Origin: Sphingomonas sp.
GTDB taxonomy: Bacteria; Pseudomonadota; Alphaproteobacteria; Sphingomonadales; Sphingomonadaceae
NCBI GenBank assembly: GCA_003248865.1
Contig: QFPK01000024.1
Location: 1-50,052 of the forward strand
DNA length: 50,052 nt
Direction: 5' to 3'
A program made the translations under genes and the position numbers. Positions 35,261 through 43,625 of the stretch are shown here, one piece after another. Under the pieces are notes generated by a model. It had not been told where the DNA came from, searched no databases, and was given only the letters and a program-made list of their open reading frames with translations. Every line of letters begins with the position of its first letter. Within the stretch, counting starts at the first letter, position 1.

Positions 35261-37234
35261 CTACAACTCGATGCCGTCGCCGGGGGCGAGCGACGCTTGA
35301 CGTGCGAGCCCCTGCATCCGGCGACGGACGGCCGCCTGCCGCGCCACATCGTCCTGCTCGTCATCGACGATTGCAAACTCCTGCGCGGGCGGTGGTGATG
35401 CCTCCGGCGCGATGGCGACATGCTCGGGCAGCTCGGGTTCACGGCGGAGCCCGCCATTGGCGGCGTCCTCCTGCGCCCGCACGATCCGCGCCACGTCGGC
35501 CGGATCGGCGGCGGCGGCACGGCCGGTCCAGTCGTCGGCCCGCGCCGCGCCCGCACTCGGTTTGGGCGCGTCCATGATCCGCTCGGACAGGCGGCGATCC
35601 TGAAAGTAGCGCGCCTTCTTCGCGCGGATCGGATGGACACCCGCTACCATCACGATCTCGTCGCCGGGCGGAAGTTGCATCACCTCGCCGGGCGTGAGGA
35701 GCTGGCGAGCGGTCTCGGAGCGCGACACCATCAAATGCCCCAGCCACGGCGACAGGCGATGCCCGGCGTAGTTCTTCATCGCCCGCATCTCGGTCGCGGT
35801 GCCGAGCGCGTCCGACACGCGCTTGGCGGTGCGCTCGTCGTTGGTGGCGAAGCTCACCCGGACATGACAGTTGTCGAGGATCGCGTTGTTCGGCCCGTAT
35901 GCCTTCTCGATCTGGTTGAGCGACTGTGCGATCAGGAACGCTTTCAAGCCATAGCCCGCCATGAACGCCAGCGCGGACTCGAAGAAGTCGAGCCGGCCGA
36001 GAGCCGGGAACTCGTCAAGCATCAGGAGCACGCGCTGGCGGTTGCCCTTTGGTGTCAGCTCCTCGGTCAGCCGGCGTCCGATCTGGTTGAGGATCAGGCG
36101 GATTAGCGGCTTGGTCCGCGAGATGTCGCTGGGCGGCACGACCAGATAGAGCGTCGCCGGCGTCTCGCCTTCGACCAGATCCGATATGCGCCAATGGCAC
36201 GCCCGCGTGACCTGCGCCACGACAGGATCGCGATAGAGCCCGAGGAACGACATGGCGGTCGAGAGCACGCCTGACCGCTCGTTGTCGGATTTGTTCAGCA
36301 GTTCGCGCGCGGCCGAGGCGACGACAGGATGCACGCCCGCTTCACCCAGGTGCGGCGTCGCCATCATCGCGGCTAGCGTCTGCTCGATTGTGCGTGACGG
36401 ATCGGAGAGAATCGACGCCACGCCGGCCAGCGTCTTGTCGGCTTCGGCATAGAGGACGTGGAGGATCGCGCCGACTAGCAGCGAGTGCGAAGTTTTTTCC
36501 CAGTGGTTTCGACGCTCGAGACTGCCTTCTGGATCGACCAGCACGTCGGCGACATTCTGCACGTCGCGCACCTCCCACTGGCCGCGCCGCACTTCGAGCA
36601 ACGGATTGTAGGCGGCTGATGCAGCGTTGGTCGGATCGAACAGCAGCACGCGCCCATGCCGCGACCGGAAGCCGGCGGTGAGCTGCCAGTTCTCACCCTT
36701 GATGTCATGGACGATCGCAGATCCCGGCCAGGTCAGCAGCGACGGCACGACCAGACCGACGCCTTTGCCGCTCCGCGTCGGCGCGAAGCACAGCACATGC
36801 TCGGGGCCATCGTGACGCAGATAATCGCGCGCGAGCTTGCCGAGCACGACGCCGTTCGGCCCCAGCAACCCTGCGCCGCGAATTTCCTTCTCGCTGGCCC
36901 AGCGCGCCGAGCCGTATGTCTCCGCGTTCTTCAGCTCGCGCGCGCGCCACACGGACATGCCGATTGCGACAGCGATCGACACGAACCCGCCCGACGCGGC
37001 GATGAATGCCCCGGTCTGGAATATGGCTGGCGCATAGGCATCGAACGAGAACCACCACCAGAAGAAGGCCGGCGGCGGATAGACCCGCCAGCCGAAAGCC
37101 ATGAACCAGGGCGGCCCAAGCTCGGGCTGATAGGCGAGCGCGGCCGCAGTCCACTGCGTCGCGCCCCACACACCGGCGAGCACGATCAGGAACACGGTGA
37201 TGACCTGGCCCCACAATATCTTGGTCGCGGACAT
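35261..37234 (-). CDS. traG: TraG, type IV coupling protein (VirD4 family)
   Basis: A 657-residue inner-membrane ATPase that brings the relaxase-DNA complex to the T4SS. Two or three N-terminal membrane segments (residues 8-28, 80-98) precede Walker A (FAPTRSGKGVGLVVPSLLTW) at about 150 and Walker B (LLMLDEFPALGRL) near 405. IAQSLNQIEKAYGPNN is the usual motif III. The C-terminal 110 residues are a variable acidic/Ala-rich tail. It lies between the relaxase and copG genes, with gaps of 19 and 9 bases. Confidence 0.95.
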   Translation of the reverse strand: MSATKILWGQVITVFLIVLAGVWGATQWTAAALAYQPELGPPWFMAFGWRVYPPPAFFWWWFSFDAYAPAIFQTGAFIAASGGFVSIAVAIGMSVWRARELKNAETYGSARWASEKEIRGAGLLGPNGVVLGKLARDYLRHDGPEHVLCFAPTRSGKGVGLVVPSLLTWPGSAIVHDIKGENWQLTAGFRSRHGRVLLFDPTNAASAAYNPLLEVRRGQWEVRDVQNVADVLVDPEGSLERRNHWEKTSHSLLVGAILHVLYAEADKTLAGVASILSDPSRTIEQTLAAMMATPHLGEAGVHPVVASAARELLNKSDNERSGVLSTAMSFLGLYRDPVVAQVTRACHWRISDLVEGETPATLYLVVPPSDISRTKPLIRLILNQIGRRLTEELTPKGNRQRVLLMLDEFPALGRLDFFESALAFMAGYGLKAFLIAQSLNQIEKAYGPNNAILDNCHVRVSFATNDERTAKRVSDALGTATEMRAMKNYAGHRLSPWLGHLMVSRSETARQLLTPGEVMQLPPGDEIVMVAGVHPIRAKKARYFQDRRLSERIMDAPKPSAGAARADDWTGRAAAADPADVARIVRAQEDAANGGLRREPELPEHVAIAPEASPPPAQEFAIVDDEQDDVARQAAVRRRMQGLARQASLAPGDGIEL

Positions 37235-37253
37235 GCTTGTCTCCTTGCGCTGG

Positions 37254-39011
37254 CTAGAGGCCGAGGCCGCGCTTGCGGCCCATCATCAGGTCGAGCCCGC
37301 CGCCGTCGCGGATCACGCCGGACACCTGACGGCCGAGCTGCTGTTCGAGGGCGCTTGCCCAGGGTACGAGGCGGAAGCCGAGGCCATCGTCGATCAGGGC
37401 GAAGCGGCCGGACGCGAGCGCGAGCCGCTGGCGAACGACGCCGGCGATCTTCTCGCCCGCTTGCGTCGGCCGATAGGCAAGGCCCGTCTCGCCCGCGATC
37501 TTCGCGCCAACCGAGTCCAGCTCGTGCCGCCGCAGCGTGTCGATCAGACCGCGCTCGAACACCGTTCGCTCGCCGAACCGGCGCGCCAGCCCTTCCTTGA
37601 CCAGATGGTCGGTGCGCGCGTCCATCGCGCGGCGCACCTCGGCGCCGAACCCGCCGTCCGCGACGCCCACGCCGCGCTCGATCAGGCGATGGTCCAGCCA
37701 GGTCGCACCGGGCGCCTTGACCTGCGCCGACAGGTCGAGGTCCGATCGCGTTGCGAGGATCAGGCTCGGCTTCGGCTCGCCGGGCTTGCCGACCGCGCGC
37801 AGCTCGACGATGCCGCCGAGCTTGGGGCTGTGCTCCAGCCCCTCGATGCCGGGCAAGCGGACATGATGCGCGCGGCCGTCCGTGCCGTCGATCACGGCAT
37901 AGGCGGCGCCGGTCAGTTCATCGTGCAGCCCCTTGCCGATCAACCGACCCACGATCGGCTTCTCGGGCGTGTCGCTCAGAACCGCATAGCTGTCGAGCGA
38001 TCGGTCTTGTCCGTGATCCTTGAGCGCGTGGCCGATGGTGCGGATGATGTCGCCGCGCGCGGCTAGCTCGCGCAACTTCGCCTGCGCGCCTTCGGCGACC
38101 GCCCATTGGCCCGGCTCGCCCTCGGCGGCGAGCCCCATCGTCTCAAGGTGCTGCAAGCGCCCGACCATCAGGCGGCGGAGCCACGGATCGTCCGGGCCTG
38201 GTCGCTCCGGGCGCAGGTCGATGACGCCCAGCTCGTCGGCAACGCGGCCGATCTCGGTGTCGAGCCGGGTCCAGCGCTCCGCCGTTACCTCGCGGTCGAG
38301 CGCTTGGCTGATTTCATGCTCGGGCTTCGGCCCCAACTCGGCGAAGGCCAGCTCCTCGGCGCGCGAGCGCAGGCCGTGGCTGATATAGTCGCGGGCCATG
38401 ACGAGATCGGCACCCTGGTCGGTCTGCCCGCGCACCAGCAGATGGACGTGCGGGTTGTCGGTGTTCCAGTGATCGACCGCGACCCAATCGAGCCGCGTTC
38501 CCAGGTCCGCCTCCATCTGGCGCACAAGGTCGCGGGTGTATTCGCGAAGGTCGGTCAGCTCGCTCGCATCTTCGGGCGATACGATGATGCGGAAATGATG
38601 TCGGTCGTCCCTGCACCGATCCGCAAACGCGCGATCATCGGCGCGGTCGGACTCGGCGTCGAACATGCGCGTCGGCGAGCCATCGCGGGTCACGCCTTCG
38701 CGCTTGAGATAGGCGATGTGCGCGGACAGCGGCGCCATGCGCCGGCCGCCGATGCGGTGGCGCACCGGCAGCGCCTTCACCAGCACGCGGCGGCCGGAGC
38801 CGAACAGGCGACTGCGCGCAAACGCCGTGCGTCCCTTCCCGAAGCTCGATTGGCCGCGCCGGCTGGGTCCGCCCCAGCCCCCGCGCTGGCTGCCGCCGCT
38901 CGTTGCCGCGACGCGCAGCACCTCGGCGACCAGCCCGCGGGCATTGCGGCCCTGCGCCTTGCTGCGCTTGGCCTTGCCCGGCCGAACGCGAAACTCGCGC
39001 TCGTCGCTCAT
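37254..39011 (-). CDS. relaxase with DUF3363 domain (RlxS/VirD2 type)
   Basis: A 585-residue relaxase that nicks oriT and pilots the strand. The N-terminal domain holds the candidate catalytic Tyr in SAHIAYLKREG (about 107), HHFRIIVSPEDASEL, and the metal-binding triad DHWNTDNPHVHLLVRG (near 190). The C-terminal half is the DUF3363 domain typical of RlxS proteins of alphaproteobacterial ICEs. The first 70 residues are a very basic, Gly/Arg-rich lead that may bind DNA. A candidate oriT lies directly upstream, as in other rlxS elements. Confidence 0.93.
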   Translation of the reverse strand: MSDEREFRVRPGKAKRSKAQGRNARGLVAEVLRVAATSGGSQRGGWGGPSRRGQSSFGKGRTAFARSRLFGSGRRVLVKALPVRHRIGGRRMAPLSAHIAYLKREGVTRDGSPTRMFDAESDRADDRAFADRCRDDRHHFRIIVSPEDASELTDLREYTRDLVRQMEADLGTRLDWVAVDHWNTDNPHVHLLVRGQTDQGADLVMARDYISHGLRSRAEELAFAELGPKPEHEISQALDREVTAERWTRLDTEIGRVADELGVIDLRPERPGPDDPWLRRLMVGRLQHLETMGLAAEGEPGQWAVAEGAQAKLRELAARGDIIRTIGHALKDHGQDRSLDSYAVLSDTPEKPIVGRLIGKGLHDELTGAAYAVIDGTDGRAHHVRLPGIEGLEHSPKLGGIVELRAVGKPGEPKPSLILATRSDLDLSAQVKAPGATWLDHRLIERGVGVADGGFGAEVRRAMDARTDHLVKEGLARRFGERTVFERGLIDTLRRHELDSVGAKIAGETGLAYRPTQAGEKIAGVVRQRLALASGRFALIDDGLGFRLVPWASALEQQLGRQVSGVIRDGGGLDLMMGRKRGLGL

Positions 39012-39083
39012 GGTCGGGCCGCTTTCCGCCGAAAACCGGCCGTGGTGCCGTTCGGCGCGTTGAAATGCCTAGCTTTTTCCTTC

Positions 39084-39180
39084 CGAGCGGCACGCTCGCC
39101 GACCGACGCCCCCACGTTAGCCACATGAAAAGCCTCGGCTTTTCGGCGAAACGGGGTGCGGCTTGTATCTTGCCCTCGTC
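39084..39180. other. candidate origin of transfer (oriT)
   Basis: The 238-base gap 39012-39249 between the relaxase start and the transglycosylase stop holds dyad CGAGCG-GCA-CGCTCG (39084-39098) and a perfect dyad GAAAAGCC-TC-GGCTTTTC (39127-39144). A nic-like TATCTTGCCC follows at 39166-39175, one base different from the IncP nic core TATCCTGCCC. An inverted repeat about 20 bases from nic, next to the relaxase gene, is the standard oriT layout. A second nic-like TTCCTGCCC lies at 39193-39201. Confidence 0.55.
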
Positions 39181-39249
39181 CCCTCCGACTTCTTCCTGCC
39201 CCTTCGCCCTTCAAACCGAGGGGGGCAAACGATCGAAGGAGGCCGCCGG

Positions 39250-40173
39250 TCATTGCGGTCGGCCCGCGCGGGCGCGGGGAACGAACAGCGTGTCGGCCGG
39301 AGCAGCTTCACGCTGCGGAACGGCCTGCGAGCTGTCGGTCGCGGGGCTGACAGACGGCGGCTCAGGCGCCGATGCGGACGCCGTGAACCCGCCACCGGAC
39401 TGGACGCCGGACATCGCATCCTGCGCACTCGCCACGCGCACGAACAGCGCGGCGCGACGCCAGGCCAACGGATCGGGAAGCGACGCGGCGGCAAGCCGAG
39501 TATCGCCGCCCCCGCCCGTGATCGACGCCAGCCTTCCGAGATAGGCGCGGGTTTCAGCGGGCAGTGGACGGCCGCGCGACAGGTAATCGTCGGTGCGTCC
39601 GGTCCCGGCGTTATAGGCTGCGAGCATCGCGGTGGCATCGCCGTAGCGGTCGTGCATCTCGCGCAGATAAGCCGTCCCCGCCATGATGTTGTCGCGCACG
39701 TCGAAGGGGTCGGCGCCGAACCCGTAGCGTGCGCGCAGACGGCCCCAAGTCGCGGGCATGATCTGCATCAGCCCCATCGCGCCGGCCGTCGAAACCGCGC
39801 GCGCGTCGCCGTTGCTCTCGACGCGCATCACGGCCCAAATCCACGCCTCGGGAATGCCGAACCGCCGCGCGGCGTCGGCGACATATCCGGCATAGGGATG
39901 ATGGGCCGGCGCGCGATCGGCGGAGACATCCTGCGCCGATGCCGCGACCGGCCCGACGCCGGGCAAAAACAGCAGGATCGTCAGCGCCAGAGCCGATCCG
40001 ACTCCGCTTCTACGCCAACCTGCCAGCGTGCTCGCTGCGGTAAAGGGTGCGCGCAGAGCGCCGGCCGTTGACCGCCCTTGACCTTCGCTGCGCGCGCCGG
40101 CCGACCCGCGACCGAGCGGGACGAAGGGATGAGACGGTTTTCCCGCGAACCAGGGGATGATCGAGACGCGCAC
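39250..40173 (-). CDS. lytic transglycosylase, conjugation-associated (VirB1-like)
   Basis: A protein of about 307 residues that cuts peptidoglycan for the transfer channel. The SLT domain has AWIWAVMRVESNGDARAVS (catalytic Glu), AGAMGLMQIMPATW and MLAAYNAGTGRT, all intact. I chose a GTG at 40173, giving MRVSIIPWFAGKPSHPFVP, since GAGGAGG sits about nine bases before it. The long upstream reading is a DUF736 shadow. A basic 50-residue lead precedes the export signal (GSALALTILLFLPGVGPVAA). Its ribosome-binding sequence lies in the surviving 3' end of the broken DUF736 gene. Confidence 0.88.
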   Translation of the reverse strand: MRVSIIPWFAGKPSHPFVPLGRGSAGARSEGQGRSTAGALRAPFTAASTLAGWRRSGVGSALALTILLFLPGVGPVAASAQDVSADRAPAHHPYAGYVADAARRFGIPEAWIWAVMRVESNGDARAVSTAGAMGLMQIMPATWGRLRARYGFGADPFDVRDNIMAGTAYLREMHDRYGDATAMLAAYNAGTGRTDDYLSRGRPLPAETRAYLGRLASITGGGGDTRLAAASLPDPLAWRRAALFVRVASAQDAMSGVQSGGGFTASASAPEPPSVSPATDSSQAVPQREAAPADTLFVPRARAGRPQ

Positions 40174-40177
40174 CGCT

Positions 40178-40388
40178 TCAATCCTCCTCGCGGCGCTTTT
40201 GCGGCCGGTTCCAGCGCAGCGCCCACCTCCGGGCCATTGTCGGTCTTGCCAAGATGGACACGCCAGTCGGGCGCGTTCTCGCCGTCCTGCGGCTCTGCCG
40301 GAACGATGCGGAGCGCCACGTCGAGCGTCATCGTCTCGATCCGGCCCTGAAAACCTTTGGGGGTGCGGGTGAACATGCCGATTTGCAT
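40178..40388 (-). pseudogene. DUF736 gene with internal out-of-frame deletion
   Basis: It begins as a normal DUF736 protein (MQIGMFTRTPKGFQGRIETM ... ENAPDWRVHLGKTDNGPEVG) and then loses the family sequence at about residue 46. In the +1 frame the true C-terminal end is still readable: RWNRPQKRREED and a stop at 40178-40180. So roughly 40-50 codons between GPEVGA and RWNR are missing, with the two ends joined out of frame. DUF736 proteins are small single-domain ICE proteins of about 100 residues and unknown role. A second, intact copy lies at 46686-46985. Confidence 0.75.
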
Positions 40389-40411
40389 GGGATGGTCCTT
40401 TCAGTTGGCGG

Positions 40412-40981
40412 CTAGGTGCGGGGTTCACGGCTCCAGCCGCGCCACGTCAGCGGCGCGCCGGGGGCATCGCGGGTGAGGATCGGGATTGCGCGGCCGATCA
40501 CGGTTGAGGCCGGCAGCGAGCCGAAATACCGGCCGTCCAGGCTGTCGGGGACGGCAGGATTGAGCAGCAGCAGTTCGCCGGTCGCCAGTGTGCGACAGCC
40601 CTGCCAGACGGGCAGTGGACGGCCGAGCCGGTCGCGCTTGCGCGCAACAGCGACGGGCCGCCGATCGACGCTCACGCTGTCGCCCAGCCGGCAGATGCGC
40701 TGTCCTGCCTTGCCGGCGACATGCTTCAGCAGCGGCACGCCTTCGCCCAGGTAATGGCGCTCGGCCATCCAGCGCGCGAGACGCTGGGGCGGCGTGACGG
40801 CGACCAGCGCGCCGGGCGGCGGGTCGCGCTCGGGCTCGATCCGGTAGAGCCCGAGCGGCGCGCTGGCGCTGGCGTTCCACAGCACGCGCGGCACGGGATG
40901 AATGGCGGCGATCGCAGCGAAAGCAGCCGTGAACCCGGTTGCGGCAGCGACAGTGGCGCGGACATAGAAGCGGCGCGTCAT
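40412..40981 (-). CDS. traF: TraF, conjugative transfer signal peptidase
   Basis: A 189-residue S26-family peptidase that processes the TrbC pilin, often circularising it. One N-terminal membrane segment (AAATGFTAAFAAIAAI) is followed by the catalytic Ser in NASASAPLGLYR (about 40) and Lys in VPLLKHVAGKAGQRIC (about 86), and SVSVDRRPVAVAR. RYFGSLPASTVIGRAIPI near the end is typical. Its ATG overlaps the DUF2840 stop by four bases. Confidence 0.9.
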   Translation of the reverse strand: MTRRFYVRATVAAATGFTAAFAAIAAIHPVPRVLWNASASAPLGLYRIEPERDPPPGALVAVTPPQRLARWMAERHYLGEGVPLLKHVAGKAGQRICRLGDSVSVDRRPVAVARKRDRLGRPLPVWQGCRTLATGELLLLNPAVPDSLDGRYFGSLPASTVIGRAIPILTRDAPGAPLTWRGWSREPRT

Positions 40982-41484
40982 CCCTCGATCTCCCGGCGCT
41001 TCAGCCAGGCGTGATGGCGCTCAAGCGTGTAGAGACGCGGCGCTTGTCCGGCGGCGATGCGGTTGGCGACGTGCCGCCAATGGTCGGGCGCGGCGTCGCA
41101 GGGATCGACGCCCGCGGCCTCGGTCGCGTCGATCGCCGCGAGCACTTGGCTGACCTTCGGCCAACCCTCGATCTTGAGCAGGATGTCGCCGCCCGGCCGC
41201 ACGAAGGGCAGCGTCGTGAACGCCTCGCCCGCGCCGACCGCGCGCACGATATCGATGCGCGAGCTGACCGTGCCGTAGTCGTTCGCCGCCCAGCGGACGA
41301 AAGCGAAGATCGCGCCGGGGCGAAAGCGGACGATGCGGCGTCGGCGGTCGACAATCTCGTCCGCCGCGACGCGGCCGAACCTGATCCAGTGCTCGATCCG
41401 CTTTTCGATCCACGTCAGCTCGACGCAGGTCATGTCGTCATCGGACGGCTGGCGGTGGCGCATGGGTGACGGAGGGACGTTCAT
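40978..41484 (-). CDS. DUF2840 domain protein
   Basis: A 168-residue protein matching DUF2840, a family confined to alphaproteobacterial ICE backbones beside traF. Marks include TCVELTWIEKRIEHWIRFGR, FRPGAIFAFVRWAANDYGT and a C-terminal helical LYTLERHHAWLKRR. The central PGGDILLKIEGWPKVSQVLA is characteristic. No enzyme motif or membrane segment is visible. It overlaps both neighbours by four bases, so it should be made together with TraF. Function unknown. Confidence 0.85.
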   Translation of the reverse strand: MNVPPSPMRHRQPSDDDMTCVELTWIEKRIEHWIRFGRVAADEIVDRRRRIVRFRPGAIFAFVRWAANDYGTVSSRIDIVRAVGAGEAFTTLPFVRPGGDILLKIEGWPKVSQVLAAIDATEAAGVDPCDAAPDHWRHVANRIAAGQAPRLYTLERHHAWLKRREIEG

Positions 41485-41747
41485 CGCCGGCTCCGGGCGA
41501 TGGCGGAGTCCGCGCGCGGCATGAGATCGTCCTGCCCCGGATCGGAGGTCGAATGCTTGATGCCGATGTCGGCCCAGGCGCGCAGGTCATCGACCGAATA
41601 GACGACGCGGCCGCCGATCCGGCGGTAGGCCGGGCCGGTGCCGAAATAGCGGTGCTTCTCAAGGGTCCGGCCCGAGAGGCCGAGAAAGCGCGCGGCTTCG
41701 GGCGTTCGCAGGAAGCGGGGCGGCAAATTGGTGGGCGTATCGGACAA
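41481..41747 (-). CDS. excisionase/MerR-like helix-turn-helix protein
   Basis: An 88-residue protein with a winged HTH of the excisionase/AlpA-like type: PRFLRTPEAARFLGLSGRTL followed by GPAYRRIGGRVVYSVDDL. It uses a TTG start at 41747 with GGAG about eight bases upstream; no ATG is available. In other ICEs such proteins at this locus act as regulators of transfer, or as recombination directionality factors. It is the head of the HTH-DUF2840-traF unit and overlaps DUF2840 by four bases. Confidence 0.8.
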   Translation of the reverse strand: MSDTPTNLPPRFLRTPEAARFLGLSGRTLEKHRYFGTGPAYRRIGGRVVYSVDDLRAWADIGIKHSTSDPGQDDLMPRADSAIARSRR

Positions 41748-41875
41748 ATGATGGCTCCTGCGGGCGGTGGCGGCAGGAGGCGTAATTGTCAGAAGGGAGG
41801 CGGCCAGGTGGGGTATGAAGATGTGCGGCTGCACGGATGCGACCACCCCCGCCAGGGCAGGCCCGCAAAGATCTG

Positions 41876-42544
41876 TCAGCGGATACGGAGCAGCTTGCGA
41901 TAGTCGCCGTTCATCATTGCGATGCCGTCGCGGACCAGGCGCACGACGAACGAACGTGAGGCCGACATCTTCCAGTCGCTCGCCGATAGCCGGATCGCAT
42001 CGTCGCGGCCCAGTTCGGCAGCGATCTCGCGGTAGGTCGCGCCGGAGTCGCGTAGGTCGAGCGCGCAGAGCATCAGGTCGAGCCGGACAAGCCGATAGGC
42101 GGTGAGCGGCCAACCGCGCGGCAGTGGCCCTGGCGCTCGCCCGAGCAGCCGGCGGTGGAAACGCAGCAGGCTCGCGATGCGGGTGATGAAATCCTTGTCG
42201 AGCGGGATGACGGCGGCGAGCGGCTGACCGGGCGTCGGCGCGCGGAACCAAAGCCGATGCTCGCCCGCAGCGTCGGCGACGATGACATGGCGTCCGTCGA
42301 TCCCGGCGAGGTCGGCAAGCAGCGCACCCAGCGCGCGCGGATCGACCGGGGCTGCTGCCTCAAATCCCTCCGGTGCGGCGTCCAGAATGACCGTGACGGC
42401 GGTCAGTTCGGGGCGCCAGGCGACCGGCTCCGACAGGTCATCCGGCGCCGTCGCGAAAGGACAACCCCCAGCGCCGCGCGAATGCCGCCTCGGCGGTGTT
42501 CCTCGCGACGGCGCCGCTCGCGATGCTTTGCTGCATCTGCGCAT
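41876..42544 (-). CDS. DUF2285 domain protein, start unresolved
   Basis: The family match begins at about 42440 (DDLSEPVAWRPELTAVTVIL) and continues through FRAPTPGQPLAAVIPLDKDF to a C-terminal DNA-binding-like helical region (YREIAAELGRDDAIRLSASD then RLVRDGIAMM). DUF2285 proteins are ICE regulators, with FseA/QseM partners known in Mesorhizobium. The only in-frame ATG (42544) would add about 35 residues that are the DUF6499 gene read in another frame. There is no ATG, GTG or TTG near the true start. A CTG at 42436 or a +1 frameshift from DUF6499 is possible. Confidence 0.7.
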   Translation of the reverse strand: MRRCSKASRAAPSRGTPPRRHSRGAGGCPFATAPDDLSEPVAWRPELTAVTVILDAAPEGFEAAAPVDPRALGALLADLAGIDGRHVIVADAAGEHRLWFRAPTPGQPLAAVIPLDKDFITRIASLLRFHRRLLGRAPGPLPRGWPLTAYRLVRLDLMLCALDLRDSGATYREIAAELGRDDAIRLSASDWKMSASRSFVVRLVRDGIAMMNGDYRKLLRIR

Positions 42545-42659
42545 GTTCGGCGCGGTAGGTGTGGTTCCTTCGCAGGAATTCGGCAGCTAGATCGGCGCGC
42601 CCGAGCGCGCCGGATAGACCATCGGCGCGCCGCTGGCGACGCCGTGGCGGCGTCGGCAT
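42438..42659 (-). CDS. DUF6499 / Trans_reg_dom protein
   Basis: A 73-residue protein with the short pattern LAAEFLRRNHTYRAEHAQMQ, then AFARRWGLSFRDGAG, seen in DUF6499 proteins directly upstream of DUF2285 in these elements. The usual N-terminal WRD-type motif is not seen; instead there is a basic lead (MPTPPRRRQRR). It ends GGA-TGA, overlapping the beginning of the DUF2285 coding frame. In many relatives the two domains are one protein or are joined by frameshift. Confidence 0.7.
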   Translation of the reverse strand: MPTPPRRRQRRADGLSGALGRADLAAEFLRRNHTYRAEHAQMQQSIASGAVARNTAEAAFARRWGLSFRDGAG

Positions 42660-42804
42660 GGCATCCTCCCATGTGCGTATCGCACATACTTCAGGGGTGT
42701 CATGATGGCGTCGTGATCGCCCCCAGATAGCGCAAAGGTTGCGCTCAGCCATGCCTGTCGCGCGGCGGGACTGACGACTTAATCGCACCAAATCGGACGA
42801 AATA

Positions 42805-43077
42805 TTAACGATTTAACGGCGGTTCCGCACCTAGCAGATGTGCATATCCGACCTCTGTCATCCACCTTGCGCGCGCGAGGTGGCTCGCGTGCACCGCCTT
42901 CGCCCGTTCGGGTTCGATTGCGGCATCGATACCGAAAATCTCGGCAGCGACGGTGCGCCAGTCTGCGCCCCCATCCTCGGCATCGAGCAGGCGCAGATAG
43001 TCCTGCGCATGGCTTTCGTCATACGCCGTCACCTTTGCAGCCTCCGGCGCCTGATCCTTGAACTGGCATCTGCTCAT
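42805..43077 (-). CDS. small conserved ICE protein
   Basis: A 90-residue acidic protein with the pattern AYDESHAQDYLRLLDAEDGG, then DWRTVAAEIFGID and a C-terminal HASHLARARWMTEVGYAHLL. This type commonly accompanies DUF6499/DUF2285 genes in alphaproteobacterial ICEs. No function is known; the tail looks helical. It is divergent from the XRE regulator at 43243, and they share a 165-base regulatory gap. Confidence 0.65.
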   Translation of the reverse strand: MSRCQFKDQAPEAAKVTAYDESHAQDYLRLLDAEDGGADWRTVAAEIFGIDAAIEPERAKAVHASHLARARWMTEVGYAHLLGAEPPLNR

Positions 43078-43190
43078 GGCGTTGGTCCCGCCCCGTTAGC
43101 CAATCTAGCCGAAATACACCGCCGGGCTATGCGCAAGTCCTGCATCGTTGAATGCACTAATGGCAGAGATAGCGCGCACCAATCAGTGAA

Positions 43191-43224
43191 TACACCTTAT
43201 ATGGGATAAACCGAATAAGTTGTA
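43191..43224. promoter_or_regulatory. inverted repeat upstream of XRE regulator
   Basis: TACACCTTAT (43191-43200) and ATAAGTTGTA (43215-43224) are inverted copies matching at 9 of 10 positions with a 14-base gap. They sit 19 bases before the XRE start codon in an AT-rich patch between two divergent genes. This is a likely operator for the XRE protein. Confidence 0.5.
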
Positions 43225-43242
43225 TCGTCCAGTTTGCCGCGC

Positions 43243-43470
43243 ATGGACATGCGGCGCCTCGTGGGATTGAACTTTGCCAGATTGAGGAAGGAGAAGGGCT
43301 TTACCCAGGAGCGCTTTGCCGAGACGTCCGGCTTTACCCAACAATATGTCAGCGATCTGGAACGCGGTCGACGTAATCCGACGGTCGTTACGTTGTTTCA
43401 CCTGGCCTCGGCACTCGGCGTAACGCCGGCCGAACTTGTCGCTGCGACCGATCTCTCCGAGACCGACTAA
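43243..43470 (+). CDS. XRE family helix-turn-helix regulator
   Basis: A 75-residue Cro/C1-type DNA-binding protein: LNFARLRKEKGFTQERFAET, SGFTQQYVSDLERGRRNPTV, FHLASALGVTPAELV. It is nearly all HTH, with no effector domain, like ICE control proteins such as QseC or restriction control proteins. Start candidates are ATG 43243, ATG 43249 and an upstream TTG 43234; 43243 is chosen. It probably binds the dyad at 43191-43224 and controls itself and the divergent ICE genes. Confidence 0.85.
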   Translation: MDMRRLVGLNFARLRKEKGFTQERFAETSGFTQQYVSDLERGRRNPTVVTLFHLASALGVTPAELVAATDLSETD

Positions 43471-43625
43471 CCTTCATCTGAATTTGCGAGCCGGGCGTCT
43501 GCCCGGCGAGCGCGATTGCGACCGCGCGGATCTTGGGACGCGCGGTCGCCGCCGGTCCGCCATGGCGGATCGGCGCGAATTGGCGGAACCGCAGGGCCGA
43601 CATTTCGGCCCTGCGGTAATGGGGG

